NCBI GenBank assembly: GCA_027487215.1
Contig: JAIYDZ010000005.1
Coordinates: 62,001-126,000 of the forward strand
Direction: 5' to 3'
Length of the DNA stretch: 64,000 nucleotides
DNA from: Pseudomonadota bacterium
GTDB lineage: Bacteria; Babelota; Babeliae; Babelales; CAIQNR01
Part shown: positions 48,234-58,246 of the stretch, piece by piece
Layout of the letters: each line of letters starts with the position of its first letter
How positions within the stretch are numbered: position 1 is the stretch's first letter
Notes under the pieces: generated by a model
What the model saw: the letters and a program-made list of their open reading frames with translations, nothing else
What the model was told of the DNA's origin: nothing
The model's database searches: none
Program-made: the position numbers and the translations under genes

Positions 48234-50582
48234 TTAGACTGCTACAAGAGGAAGTAGTACTTGATCAAGAACTTCCTTAGCATTCTCTGCCCAGATCACA
48301 TTAATGCCGTCGGTAATGTCAGCCTGGTCGGCAACGTCATTTTTGTTCTGATAGGGAAGAATAACTGTCTCAATATGATTTCGTTTTGCTGCAAGGATCT
48401 TTTCTTTCACTCCGCCGATAGGCATAATTCTACCGCGTAAGTTGATTTCACCAGTCATTGCAAATTTTGCATTAATAGGACGATCGGTTAACGCTGAAAG
48501 AATTGAAGAAAGAAGGGTGATTCCGCCAGAAGGACCATCTTTTGGTACTGCGCCTGCAGGAATATGAATATGCATATCAAACTCAGTAAATCGCGTTGGT
48601 AAAATACCAAACTCTGAAGCGTGTGCTTTTGCATAACTGAGGGCTGCTGATGCAGATTCTTTCATAACATCGCCAAGTTGGCCTGTTAAGATAGTTTTAC
48701 CTTTTCCTGGCATCAAGATTGCTTCAACCTTCAACATTTCCCCACCAAACGGCGTCCATGCAAGGCCGTTAGTAATACCGATCTGATTTTCTGTGCTATT
48801 GTCATAATCAATGATCTGTTTTGGTCCAAGGTGCTTTTCAAGGTTTTCTGACATAAACACAAGAGATTCTTTTTTCTCAACAAGAGCGCGTGCAGCTTTT
48901 GAACAAAGTTTTCTAATAACGCGTTCAAGGTTTCTTACACCAGCTTCACGAGTATAACATTCAATAAGATCAAGAAGTACTGCATCACTAAATACAATAC
49001 CTTTTCCTTCAAGGCCTGTTTCTGAGATTGCGCGTCGTACGAGGTGTTGTTTTGCAATATTGAGTTTTTCTGCAGTGGTATAGCCAGAAAGCTGAATGAT
49101 ATCCATACGATCACGAAGTGGTTCAGAGACAGCACTTAAATCGTTAGCGGTAGCGATAAAGATTGCTTTTGAAAGATCAAAAGGAACCCCTAAATAGTTG
49201 TCGTGAAATGTTTTGTTTTGTTGCGGATCAAGAACTTCAAGCATTGCTGCTGAAGGATCGCCTCTAAAGTCGGCACCGATTTTATCAATTTCATCGATGA
49301 TAATGATTGGATTTTTACTTCCTGCTTTTCTAATACCTTGGATAACTCTTCCTGGCATTGACCCAACGTAGGTTCTGCGATGTCCACGGATTTCAGCTTC
49401 ATCTTTTAGTCCACCGACTGAAATACGAAACACTTCGCGCCCAAGTGCACGCCCAATTGATTTGCCAAGAGATGTTTTTCCAAGCCCTGGAGCACCCGCA
49501 AAACATAAGATTGGAGCATAGCCATCAGCTTTTAAATTTCTTACAGAGATAAAATCTAGAATACGTTCTTTAACTTCTTTAAGACCGAAATGGTCTTCAT
49601 CAAGCACCTGCATTGCATGTGAAAGATCAAGATTGTCAGCGGTCTCTTTGTTCCATGGAAGTGCAAGCATTGTTTCAATGTAGTTTCTTGTCACAGTTGC
49701 TTCCACTGAGTCAGGTGAAGTTTTTTCAAGACGGTTAATCTGACGAACGACTTCTTCACGAACTTCATCTTCAAGGTGAAGTTCTGTCAGTTTAAGACGC
49801 ATTTGATCGATATCTTCGCCGTCATCTTCGCCAAGTTCTTGTTTAATAGCTTTAAGTTGCTCACGCAAATAAAACTCTTTTTGTGCTTTGTTCATGGAGT
49901 CGCGTGCACGGTTTCTGATTCGTTCTTGTGTCTCTGCAACTTCAACTTCTTTATTAAGTTGTCCTAAAATTCCTTCTAAAAACTCAGCTTGATCTTTTGT
50001 TTCAAGCAGCGCTTGTGCATCTTCAACGTTTAAATTGAGATGTGAAAGAATAAAGTCTGCAATTTTTACTGGATCATTCATTTTGCCCAAGATGATATGA
50101 AAATCTGGACTAAATGATTGGTTAGATATACTGATTTTTTCAGCGATTTCTTTAATATTCTTAATGTAAGGAGTCAGTTCTTCTTGTGTGATCATCTCAT
50201 CAACGATGGTTTCAGTTGAAGCGTTCAAAATGTTTTCATCGGTGATGATATCAGTAACACGTGCACGAGCAATGCCTTGCACAAGAATCTTTACTCCGCC
50301 TTCTGGAATCTTGATGAGTCGCATAATTGAAGAAACAGTACCAACTTCATAGAGATCTTTGGTACCGATTGCGCCCTGGGCATTATCGATTTTCTTTTTA
50401 GCAGCGAGTAACAGAACTTTTTTTGAACCATTTAAACTTTGGTTTATCCCATTGATGATGCGCTCATCAAGCACCAGAAGAGGTACTATCATATGGGGGA
50501 AGACGACGACATCCATGGTTGGGATGACCGGCAATACTTCCGAAATAATACTGTTGTTTAACTCTTCATTTAGCGACTTCAT
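48234..50582 (-). CDS. lon: ATP-dependent protease Lon
   Basis: 782 aa; FAGAPGLGKTSLGKSI; IPAGAVPKDGPSGGITLLSSILSALT catalytic Ser region. Confidence 0.97.
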   Translation of the reverse strand: MKSLNEELNNSIISEVLPVIPTMDVVVFPHMIVPLLVLDERIINGINQSLNGSKKVLLLAAKKKIDNAQGAIGTKDLYEVGTVSSIMRLIKIPEGGVKILVQGIARARVTDIITDENILNASTETIVDEMITQEELTPYIKNIKEIAEKISISNQSFSPDFHIILGKMNDPVKIADFILSHLNLNVEDAQALLETKDQAEFLEGILGQLNKEVEVAETQERIRNRARDSMNKAQKEFYLREQLKAIKQELGEDDGEDIDQMRLKLTELHLEDEVREEVVRQINRLEKTSPDSVEATVTRNYIETMLALPWNKETADNLDLSHAMQVLDEDHFGLKEVKERILDFISVRNLKADGYAPILCFAGAPGLGKTSLGKSIGRALGREVFRISVGGLKDEAEIRGHRRTYVGSMPGRVIQGIRKAGSKNPIIIIDEIDKIGADFRGDPSAAMLEVLDPQQNKTFHDNYLGVPFDLSKAIFIATANDLSAVSEPLRDRMDIIQLSGYTTAEKLNIAKQHLVRRAISETGLEGKGIVFSDAVLLDLIECYTREAGVRNLERVIRKLCSKAARALVEKKESLVFMSENLEKHLGPKQIIDYDNSTENQIGITNGLAWTPFGGEMLKVEAILMPGKGKTILTGQLGDVMKESASAALSYAKAHASEFGILPTRFTEFDMHIHIPAGAVPKDGPSGGITLLSSILSALTDRPINAKFAMTGEINLRGRIMPIGGVKEKILAAKRNHIETVILPYQNKNDVADQADITDGINVIWAENAKEVLDQVLLPLVAV

Positions 50583-50758
50583 GAGACGCTCCCCCTGTAT
50601 AAGCTTCTATCACATGATCTTTAGTTAGTGTAGAAGAGGAACCTCTTACAAAACAATACTTTGGGTGGCCTTCTTGCAAATATCGTTTGTAATGGAATCG
50701 ATAAGATGGTATTCATTAAGAATCTTTAAAAAAGTTTGTTCAAACTAAAAGGTGGTTT

Positions 50759-51436
50759 ATGGAAGGTTCTTTGCCTCTGCGTGTTGTACAGCTTACCAAA
50801 ACATTCTCGGGTTCATCTGATTTTATCACGGTACTGCAGGGTATTGAGTACTCTTTTAGCCGCCAAAAAACCTATGCAATTACCGGCGCTTCAGGGAGTG
50901 GTAAATCGACTTTCATTCATATCCTGGGTGGTCTTGATCAGCCAACAACGGGCACTGTAATGTTGGGAAATGTTTCAGTATCATCTTTGACTGCTCAAGA
51001 ACGTGCTTTAAAAATCGGACTGGTATTTCAATACCCCTATTTAATTAAAGAAATTTCTGTGCTTGAAAACATTATGATTACCGCTATTATTGCGGGCGAT
51101 TCATGGAGCGATGCGCAACGCAAAGCTCTTGAGCTCTTAAAGAGAGTTGGTTTGGCTGCAATGGGTTCATGGGAAGTCGGAAGGCTTTCTGGAGGGCAAA
51201 AGCAGCGGGTAGCGCTTGCACGAGCACTTATTACCAAACCGGAATTTTTACTTGCAGATGAGTTGACAGGAAGTCTTGATCATGAAACGGGACTTGAGGT
51301 TATGGAGTTGGTTCTTTCATGTGTAAAAGAATGGCAGATGGGACTTATTATCAGCACACACAATCCAGAAATTGCACGTATGATGCAACTGGTGTTTAGT
51401 TTGAAAGATGGTATCTTAATTGCCACCGAATCATAA
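50759..51436 (+). CDS. ABC transporter ATP-binding protein, LolD/MacB-like
   Basis: GASGSGKSTFIHILGGLDQPTTG; LSGGQKQRVALARAL; LADELTGSLD. Confidence 0.9.
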   Translation: MEGSLPLRVVQLTKTFSGSSDFITVLQGIEYSFSRQKTYAITGASGSGKSTFIHILGGLDQPTTGTVMLGNVSVSSLTAQERALKIGLVFQYPYLIKEISVLENIMITAIIAGDSWSDAQRKALELLKRVGLAAMGSWEVGRLSGGQKQRVALARALITKPEFLLADELTGSLDHETGLEVMELVLSCVKEWQMGLIISTHNPEIARMMQLVFSLKDGILIATES

Positions 51437-51454
51437 TTTCTAAAAGGGGCACCC

Positions 51455-53023
51455 ATGGAAGAACACTCAGCTCGCAAAAAATCAATTTTGCTCAAAACGT
51501 TAGAAGTAGGAATTAATACCTTTGCAAGCAGAGTTCTTGGTCTTGCCCGTGAAATTTTTGTGATGCGTTTTTTAGGGATTGGAATTTTTGCTGACGCTTT
51601 TGCAACTGCGTTCATGCTTCCTAATTCATTACGAAAAATTTTTGCTGAAGGTGCTTTAACTGCGGCCTTTGTTCCTACCTTTTTAACGGTTGAAAAAAAA
51701 GAAGGTAAAGCTGCGGCTGATCGTTTAACCACTCTTTCATTTGTGGTGTTTGAATGTTTCTTGTTAGTGTTGTGTGCCCTTGTTATGTGGCAGGCTGAAG
51801 CGACTATTCGATTTATTACGCCCGGTTATTCGGCTCAGCAGGTTGCTGCAACAGTTCCCATGCTTCGTATCTTAATGCCTTTTATTTTCTTTATTTCCAC
51901 AAGCGCCTTACTTGGCGGAGCGCTCAATGCAGCGCATCATTTTTTTGTTCCTTCCTTTGCACCGGTTCTTTTAAATGTGGTTTTTATTGGTGCGGTTATG
52001 GCCTGCTTAACGTATGGATATGACGTTGAGTTTTTATGTTGGGCAATTTTAGGTTCCGGTGCGATTCAATGTTTAATGCATTTAGTGGTTTACTGGCAGC
52101 TTGGTTTTGGGTTTGGTAAATGGGATGCCACTACGATCAAGTATTTTGTAAAAATTATTTCAAAATTCTTTCTCTGTTTTATTAGCATGAGTGTGATGGA
52201 GGTAGGGCTGTTTATTGATCAGCGATTTGCATCCTATCTTGCTGTCGGTTCAGTAACGCTTATTAAGTATGCAAATCGTTTTATGGGTATTCCTTTAGGC
52301 GTGTTTGCGTCAGCATTTTCAACGATTTTATTACCGCATTTTACGCGTGTAAAAATGGATAACCCTGAACGACTCAATATGTACCTCATGGAGTCAATAA
52401 AGCTTGTATTGTGGGTTACTATTCCCGCAACTTTTATTTTGTGCTTTTTATCAGAACAGGTTTTTCTTACCCTGTTTGCATCAATGTCTTCAAAGTTTCC
52501 TGCCGATCGTGTTCCTGAAGCAGGATGGATTTTGGTGGGATATATGTTTGGACTCTGTTGTTTTTCACTTAATAAAATCTTTTTAAGTCTTTACTATGCC
52601 TTTCATGACACGCGCATTCCGATGTTCATTTCAGTTATTTCAACGTTGGCTAATATTGCAGGTAATTATTACTTTGTTGATATGTGGGGAGCGTATGGTC
52701 TTGCAGTAGCAACCTCATTGTCAGGTCTTATTCAAACAATTTTGAGTTTATACTTTTTACGTACTCATCATTCTTTTTCTATCGATTACCGTGAAATAGG
52801 CAGATTTGTAGCTCTGTATATCTTACAAGTTACAGCGGTGCTCATTCCACTTTGGGCGTTGTATGAAAGAATTTTTTGTGAAATACAACAAACATCATAC
52901 AATGCAGTGTTTACCCAGCAGATCTGGTTTTGGGCATGGGCAGGGCCCTTATTGTTAATAGCGTATGGGCTGTTGTATTTAATGCGCAATCGTGCTGGAA
53001 CGAATATGTACTTCTTAAATTAA
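51455..53023 (+). CDS. murJ: Lipid II flippase MurJ (MviN)
   Basis: SRVLGLAREIFVMRFLGIGIFADAFATAFMLPNSLRKIFAEGALTAAFVPTF; multiple TMs. Confidence 0.95.
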   Translation: MEEHSARKKSILLKTLEVGINTFASRVLGLAREIFVMRFLGIGIFADAFATAFMLPNSLRKIFAEGALTAAFVPTFLTVEKKEGKAAADRLTTLSFVVFECFLLVLCALVMWQAEATIRFITPGYSAQQVAATVPMLRILMPFIFFISTSALLGGALNAAHHFFVPSFAPVLLNVVFIGAVMACLTYGYDVEFLCWAILGSGAIQCLMHLVVYWQLGFGFGKWDATTIKYFVKIISKFFLCFISMSVMEVGLFIDQRFASYLAVGSVTLIKYANRFMGIPLGVFASAFSTILLPHFTRVKMDNPERLNMYLMESIKLVLWVTIPATFILCFLSEQVFLTLFASMSSKFPADRVPEAGWILVGYMFGLCCFSLNKIFLSLYYAFHDTRIPMFISVISTLANIAGNYYFVDMWGAYGLAVATSLSGLIQTILSLYFLRTHHSFSIDYREIGRFVALYILQVTAVLIPLWALYERIFCEIQQTSYNAVFTQQIWFWAWAGPLLLIAYGLLYLMRNRAGTNMYFLN

Positions 53024-53391
53024 CTTTCTTGGGTAGTTGAAGTTTCTTCTGACTCGCCATCAGTTTTACAATAATAAAAACATCCTACAAGTGTTGCAGC
53101 CCCGCATGCAAAGGTGCTTAGCACTCCACATGTTTTGCGCACTGCTTCAGATTTGATGCATCCAGCGGCAGTAACACAACTTGCAAGTACTGAAAAAGAA
53201 CACATCCCGCTATCGCATTTTATGCAGTTTTCATCGTTACAAAAAACATTACAGCAAGGATTGTTTTCAAATGAAAATGTACGGCATTGGATTGATGATG
53301 CAGTGGCAATAAGCGGGACTGATTCTAATACACCACAATTTATAATTTTTGAGGTTAAAAAGAGCGTAATTAATATTAAAGAGCGTGTCAT
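53020..53391 (-). CDS. Cysteine-rich secreted protein of unknown function
   Basis: Signal peptide; NNPCCNVFCNDENCIKCDSGMC...C-terminal hydrophobic helix. Confidence 0.65.
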   Translation of the reverse strand: MTRSLILITLFLTSKIINCGVLESVPLIATASSIQCRTFSFENNPCCNVFCNDENCIKCDSGMCSFSVLASCVTAAGCIKSEAVRKTCGVLSTFACGAATLVGCFYYCKTDGESEETSTTQES

Positions 53392-53532
53392 ATAATAACT
53401 CATATTTTTAAAATTAAATGACTTAAAGACTAACGTGAACAGCTATTGTTCATGTAAATTCACAATAGTTTTTTATGATCGTGACTATGTTACTTATTTT
53501 TAATTTTAAGCGCAAGGTGATTTTTAAAGTAC

Positions 53533-53852
53533 TTATTGTTCTAGATCTTTTCCGGTACATATTTTTGTGAACCATGAAATTAACCCAATTTTGCATATAT
53601 CCAAACAGTCTACTCTGCGGTTTGTTCTATCCCAGTAACATCTATTTTGACCCTCAGAATCAATTGCAACAATGTCTGCATCATCACCAAACTCTTGTGC
53701 TTTTTTGCAGTGTTTATAACACAAAGATTGTAGCAAGATTCACAAGCCATCTTTGGGTGAGGTGTAATGAGTGGAAATTCTTCTTGTTTGTTTTGACCTG
53801 TTGCTTGAATTGTTGCATACAAAAGACACATAACAAGAGCGTTATACTTCAT
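53533..53852 (-). pseudogene. Cysteine-rich secreted protein, frameshifted at an A6 tract
   Basis: MKYNALVMCLLYATIQATGQ...MACESCYNLCVINTAKK then other frame AQEFGDDADIVAIDSEGQNRCYWDRTNRRVDCLDICKIG...; A7 instead of A6 (53701-53706) restores one 107-codon ORF. Confidence 0.6.
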
Positions 53853-53962
53853 ACATACCTTTTTTTGGTGTGGAATCAACTCACGCCAGTGTAGACGTTT
53901 ATAGACTTCTTTCAAGAAGAGGGCATCTGTTTTTGAGTGACTCGTGTGTGGGGTCTTTTTTT

Positions 53963-54487
53963 TCAGCTTTTGCATGAATGGTGTACAAGATCAACAACAC
54001 ATGCTCCAAGTGTTACTGCGGAATGGAATATCGATGCTACCGATCCGACAAGAACAGCGGTGCAGGGATAATAATAGTTCTTAGTTTTCTCAAATGTTTG
54101 TTGGTTGCAACAGTTAAAATCACACAAGGCACATTGATGTTCAAGAGTACACAGAACTTCTTGCGCCTGCGTCGTGACAGGAAAGTGCTTACCAAACTGT
54201 CCATTTCTAGAACAACATTTAGGAAAACATCGAGGAAAATCTTCATGAGTTGTTTTATTTTGAGCATCTTTTGGTTGGTACATAAGGAGTTGGTCATCAT
54301 CTTGGTCTACGGTTTGATTTTGGGGAAAATGCTGGGAGAATTCTGGACCTTCAAGGTGTAATGATGCAAGAAAATCTTCGTCTTGCTCATTAAATTCTTG
54401 ATTGTAATAGTGTGCACGAACACAAAAAGGTTCGCTTGCATTGGCGATTGAAAGAGTGAGAAACAAGAGGGTGCAGGCACTTTTCAT
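53963..54487 (-). CDS. Cysteine-rich secreted protein of unknown function (family C)
   Basis: Signal MKSACTLLFLTLSIANAS; motif FPVTTQAQEVLCTLEHQC; C-terminal hydrophobic helix. Confidence 0.75.
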   Translation of the reverse strand: MKSACTLLFLTLSIANASEPFCVRAHYYNQEFNEQDEDFLASLHLEGPEFSQHFPQNQTVDQDDDQLLMYQPKDAQNKTTHEDFPRCFPKCCSRNGQFGKHFPVTTQAQEVLCTLEHQCALCDFNCCNQQTFEKTKNYYYPCTAVLVGSVASIFHSAVTLGACVVDLVHHSCKS

Positions 54488-54882
54488 GATGATTCGGTTT
54501 CTTTTTTGGGATCTTTTATTTCAAGCACTTTTTCAGAAGATACTAAAAGATCAGCTGCTACGGCTACAAGAGTGGCCATGCAATTGAGTGGTAAGAGCGC
54601 ACATGCAAAAACTGATCCACAAGGGCAGCAGTATGAACTGGAAAGAGGATGAGAATGAACATTTTTTTCACAGTGTAATTTCTGGTGTATGCAGCCATAT
54701 TTAAGTCCACAGCATAGTGTGGTAACGCGAGTAGACAAAGGCCATTTATTGAGCGTTGGTTGGTTTATAAGGGCTGTGGTTACTGTTCTAGTTGAATCTG
54801 TAGTGGTAAGACTTGCCTGCATTAAAAAAGAATAATTTATAAATAACGTTAAAAAAATAAAAAAGATGCGTTGCTTAAACAT
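54484..54882 (-). CDS. Cysteine-rich secreted protein of unknown function (family C)
   Basis: Signal; motif WPLSTRVTTLCCGLKYGC; C-terminal hydrophobic helix; 4-nt overlap with next gene. Confidence 0.72.
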   Translation of the reverse strand: MFKQRIFFIFLTLFINYSFLMQASLTTTDSTRTVTTALINQPTLNKWPLSTRVTTLCCGLKYGCIHQKLHCEKNVHSHPLSSSYCCPCGSVFACALLPLNCMATLVAVAADLLVSSEKVLEIKDPKKETESS

Positions 54883-54898
54883 ACAGGTCCTTTTTAAA

Positions 54899-55393
54899 TT
54901 ATGAATGCTCTTCTTCAAACTCACTGTTATCTGGCAGAGGAGAGTAGTGAATTATCTTCTCTTCCCTTTTTTTAACACATACCATACAACTTTCGACGGT
55001 GGTGCTGATACAACATCCGACAAAATAAAGAGCGACCGTTGTAACTGTTGCCGCAATTGAGCAGGAAAGGCATACAAGTCGAGTTTCTATTTTTCTATCT
55101 TCTTCATCTAATGAGCCCGAATAACCTTTATCAAGGGCTGGATCATCTTGACCTGTAATACAGCATTCTAAAACTGAACACATTCTTCTATTAAAACGGG
55201 TAGTAATTGGATAGTTCTGTGAAACATCACTGGTGTCGTCATAGCAGGTTTTTGGAAGACATAATGAACCATGTTGTCGTGGCTCTTTGTCATAAACATA
55301 TGAAATGTTTTGTGGCGATTGTTCATCAAGGGCCATGCTTGCAAAGCAAGAGGGGGTGAACGTAATCAAAAAAAAATAATAATAATGTTTCAT
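54899..55393 (-). CDS. Cysteine-rich secreted protein of unknown function (family C)
   Basis: Signal; motif YPITTRFNRRMCSVLECC; C-terminal hydrophobic helix. Confidence 0.75.
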   Translation of the reverse strand: MKHYYYFFLITFTPSCFASMALDEQSPQNISYVYDKEPRQHGSLCLPKTCYDDTSDVSQNYPITTRFNRRMCSVLECCITGQDDPALDKGYSGSLDEEDRKIETRLVCLSCSIAATVTTVALYFVGCCISTTVESCMVCVKKREEKIIHYSPLPDNSEFEEEHS

Positions 55394-55415
55394 AATTTTT
55401 CTATGAGAGAGTGTG

Positions 55416-55667
55416 TTATTTTTTGTTCATGCAGCAATACAAACAACAGAGAAACCGGCATCGTTTATTTTTTAGAACTTCTTGTTTTTCAAGTTCTGCA
55501 ATTTTTTCAAATTCTTCTCCCATATTTTGATTGAAGAGTGCAAAATCTCTTGGATATTTAATCTCTTCTTGGCGTGCTTGAGGTAGTTGAGAAAAATTTG
55601 ATGGCAGTTCAAATGTGCCGTGTAATGATGCGGTGATGCACAGAAACAATAAGATTAATTTAATCAT
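55416..55667 (-). CDS. Small secreted protein with Cys-rich C-terminus
   Basis: MIKLILLFLCITASLHGTF signal; ends RCRFLCCLYCCMNKK. Confidence 0.6.
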   Translation of the reverse strand: MIKLILLFLCITASLHGTFELPSNFSQLPQARQEEIKYPRDFALFNQNMGEEFEKIAELEKQEVLKNKRCRFLCCLYCCMNKK

Positions 55668-55895
55668 TGTTAATTCCTTTCCCTTTAGCTTTTGTAAAGC
55701 TTTTTGAGTATGCAAATATGTATAAAAAAAAGTAAAGAAGGTTTGAGTTATTTAAATGATTAGAGATAGCCGGCCTTTTTTTTCAGGTCAAAAAGTTTTT
55801 GAACAGATTAATGTTTTATGTAAAAGTTAAAAATAGTAAATGAGTTATAAAGACTCAAATACAAGAGAACGCACTAATCTTTATTAGAGAATCGT

Positions 55896-56461
55896 TTAAA
55901 GAAGTGGCTCTCTTTCGGGTTTTCTATTTTTATATATGTTGCAAGGTAGTAATGCTATATCCCCAACTGCTGCAAAAGCAGAAAGCGCAACACCAACTGT
56001 CGCAATAACTGCGCCTATAGGAATGGTAAGAATACAGCATTTTTTGTTGCTTCTTCATTGTACGACCACTCTTGACCGGACTGACAACAGCAGCAACAAC
56101 TTGTTATTTCGCAGAATGCGCTACTTGTGTGAGTAGAAAAAGGACAATACCGGGAGGTGAAGCTTTTGGGGTCATAACATGAGGAAGGCACGCAGCACGC
56201 TCTTTCATTAAGAAAATATCCTGGTTTTGGATATGAATCATTTTGGCTTGGTTGGCTAGAAATAACTCTATTTTTAGCTGACGAGCAAGCAAGAGGCGTT
56301 TTTGTTGCTTGTTGAGTGTGATTCGTACTCATTGCTTCTTGGTAAGAAGGGGGTGGTATCTGGTAATAATTAGATGGACTTGAAGTTGGTAAGCTCCGAC
56401 CACTTTGAATATTTTTGGTTAAGAACGTTAAAAAGAGTGCTAAAATCAGGTGACGCTTCAT
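55896..56461 (-). pseudogene. Cysteine-rich secreted protein (family C), frameshifted at an A6 tract
   Basis: Motif CPFSTHTSSAFCEITSCC; frame 0 ends ATKNAVFLPFL*, alternative frame continues KKCCILTIPIGAVIATVGVALSAFAAVGDIALLPCNIYKNRKPEREPLL*; A7 instead of A6 (56040-56045) gives one 189-codon ORF (stop included). Confidence 0.65.
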
Positions 56462-56565
56462 TTCTATTCCTTTTTATCTCTTAATTTATTTTTAAATTAA
56501 AATAATTTTTAGTTTTTAAGCTTAAATGAAAAATCACTAAACAAAAGCTCTTTTTTTAAAAGATA

Positions 56566-56596
56566 TAAAAAAAGAGGACCGATTAAGATCCTCTTA
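56566..56596 (-). terminator. Rho-independent terminator
   Basis: minus strand AAGAGGA...TCCTCTTTTTTT. Confidence 0.65.
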
Positions 56597-56623
56597 ATTT
56601 TGTAAAACTTATAAGATTTTATC

Positions 56624-56881
56624 TTACTTACAGAACATGCTCCAGCATGCAGCAAGACAAGATGTTTCTGTTTTTTCTCTTTCAGCTTGTGAACCCATAG
56701 AAATTTTATCTTGAGAGGGCTGTTGAGAGATTGGGGTCTGAGCTTTTAAAATTTTACTTACTTTTTCCTGAGAGGTAGTGCGGGACAATGAACAACGAAT
56801 TTCACCTTCTTTATCAGATCCGTTAACGATAAATACAGAATTTAAGCTCAAAAGCGCGATCAACAATAATTTTGAATTCAT
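56624..56881 (-). CDS. Small secreted protein, Cys at C-terminus
   Basis: MNSKLLLIALLSLNSVFIVNGSD signal; TSCLAACWSMFCK end. Confidence 0.6.
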   Translation of the reverse strand: MNSKLLLIALLSLNSVFIVNGSDKEGEIRCSLSRTTSQEKVSKILKAQTPISQQPSQDKISMGSQAEREKTETSCLAACWSMFCK

Positions 56882-57159
56882 AGTATAACTTTCCATTTAT
56901 TAAAGAATAATGTCTACATTACTGCTTAGAATAGCAGCTCTAGCAGGATCGATCAAATGGGTAAAGAGCGGAAATGTTTTTTGAGCTTGAAGTTGTTTGT
57001 ATTACCTTTAAAAAAAGACCTAAAGTTTGTGTAGGGTTAATGAACGATAAAACATTATTAAAGGAGCCATTGGACGCGCTCATAACTTTCGATTGAGAGA
57101 ATAGGCAAAAGAGGTGTAAATTATAGATATTGAAAAAAATATTAATGAGGAATTAAATC

Positions 57160-58227
57160 TTGTACAACCTGTTTGCTCATTTTAAAACGCGTCTATTTTT
57201 TCTGTTGTTTCTTTTTTCAAGCTTATGCGCACGGCAGATTGATACATTTTATGGACCTTTTGAAGTCAATGAACCAGTTCTTTTAGAACTTATTGATCAT
57301 CCCATTTTTCAAAGACTGAAAAATATTCATCAATACGGTGTTGCTTATTACACAACTCATACAGAGGAATATAATCGCTATGATCATTCGCTAGGGGTTT
57401 TTGCACTTTTAAGAGAGCATAATGCTTCTTTAGAGGAACAGATTGCCGGACTTTTGCATGATGTTTCTCATACGGCTTTTTCGCATGTAGGAGATTGGGT
57501 TTTTGGTAAAGAAAACCAAGATAAAGACTATCAAAATGATATTCATATTGTTTTTTTGAAAGAAAGTGGTTTGGCAGATATTTTGGAGAAATTTAATTTT
57601 GCTGCAGATCGCATGCTGCCTTCAGAAGAGTTTTTTACTGCTCTTGAAAATTCATTGCCTAATCTGTGTGCAGACCGGATTGATTATAATATCCAAGGGG
57701 CCTATTACCAAGGGTTTATAACTCATGATGAAGCGGTATCAATTTTTAAAGATCTTACTTTTAAAGATAATCGATGGGCCAGCACTAATCCGGAATTGAT
57801 GAAAAAATTAACACGCTTTTCTCTTTTTATGACTCAAGGATGTTGGGGAAGCGCCACAAATTATGTAACATCTCGATGGTTAGCAGATGCTATTTTAAGA
57901 GCAATTGAGTTGGGATCTCTTTCTCATAAAGATTTTCATTATGGAACAGATCAAGAAATTTGGGAGAAATTAATTTCACACTCAGATCAAATTATTCAAA
58001 AGAAAATGGACATGGTTCTTAACTCACAAAATTATTTTTACGACGTTGATACTTCTGAGCAAGCTGATTACTGTGTAAAAAGTAAATTTCGTGGAATTGA
58101 TCCATGGATTTTTTCAGGATCAGAGTGTGTACGCCTTACTCAGATGGATACTGTTCTTGCGCAAGAATATCAGAAGGTAAAAGAGGTAATGGCAAAAGGA
58201 TGGCTCATTAAAATTCTCTCTGATTAG
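57160..58227 (+). CDS. HD-domain (SAMHD1/dGTPase-like) phosphohydrolase with signal peptide
   Basis: TTG start after GAGG; LFFLLFLFSSLCARQIDTFYGPFEVNEPVLLELIDHPIFQRLKNIHQYG; YDHSLGV; AGLLHDVSHTAFSHVGD; ADRIDYN. Confidence 0.88.
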   Translation: MYNLFAHFKTRLFFLLFLFSSLCARQIDTFYGPFEVNEPVLLELIDHPIFQRLKNIHQYGVAYYTTHTEEYNRYDHSLGVFALLREHNASLEEQIAGLLHDVSHTAFSHVGDWVFGKENQDKDYQNDIHIVFLKESGLADILEKFNFAADRMLPSEEFFTALENSLPNLCADRIDYNIQGAYYQGFITHDEAVSIFKDLTFKDNRWASTNPELMKKLTRFSLFMTQGCWGSATNYVTSRWLADAILRAIELGSLSHKDFHYGTDQEIWEKLISHSDQIIQKKMDMVLNSQNYFYDVDTSEQADYCVKSKFRGIDPWIFSGSECVRLTQMDTVLAQEYQKVKEVMAKGWLIKILSD

Positions 58228-58246
58228 ATCACTATACTCAGAGTTA

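Noticed and set aside
53978-54361. 127-aa plus-strand ORF
   Set aside because: Antisense to a signal-peptide Cys-rich gene that has paralogs on the minus strand
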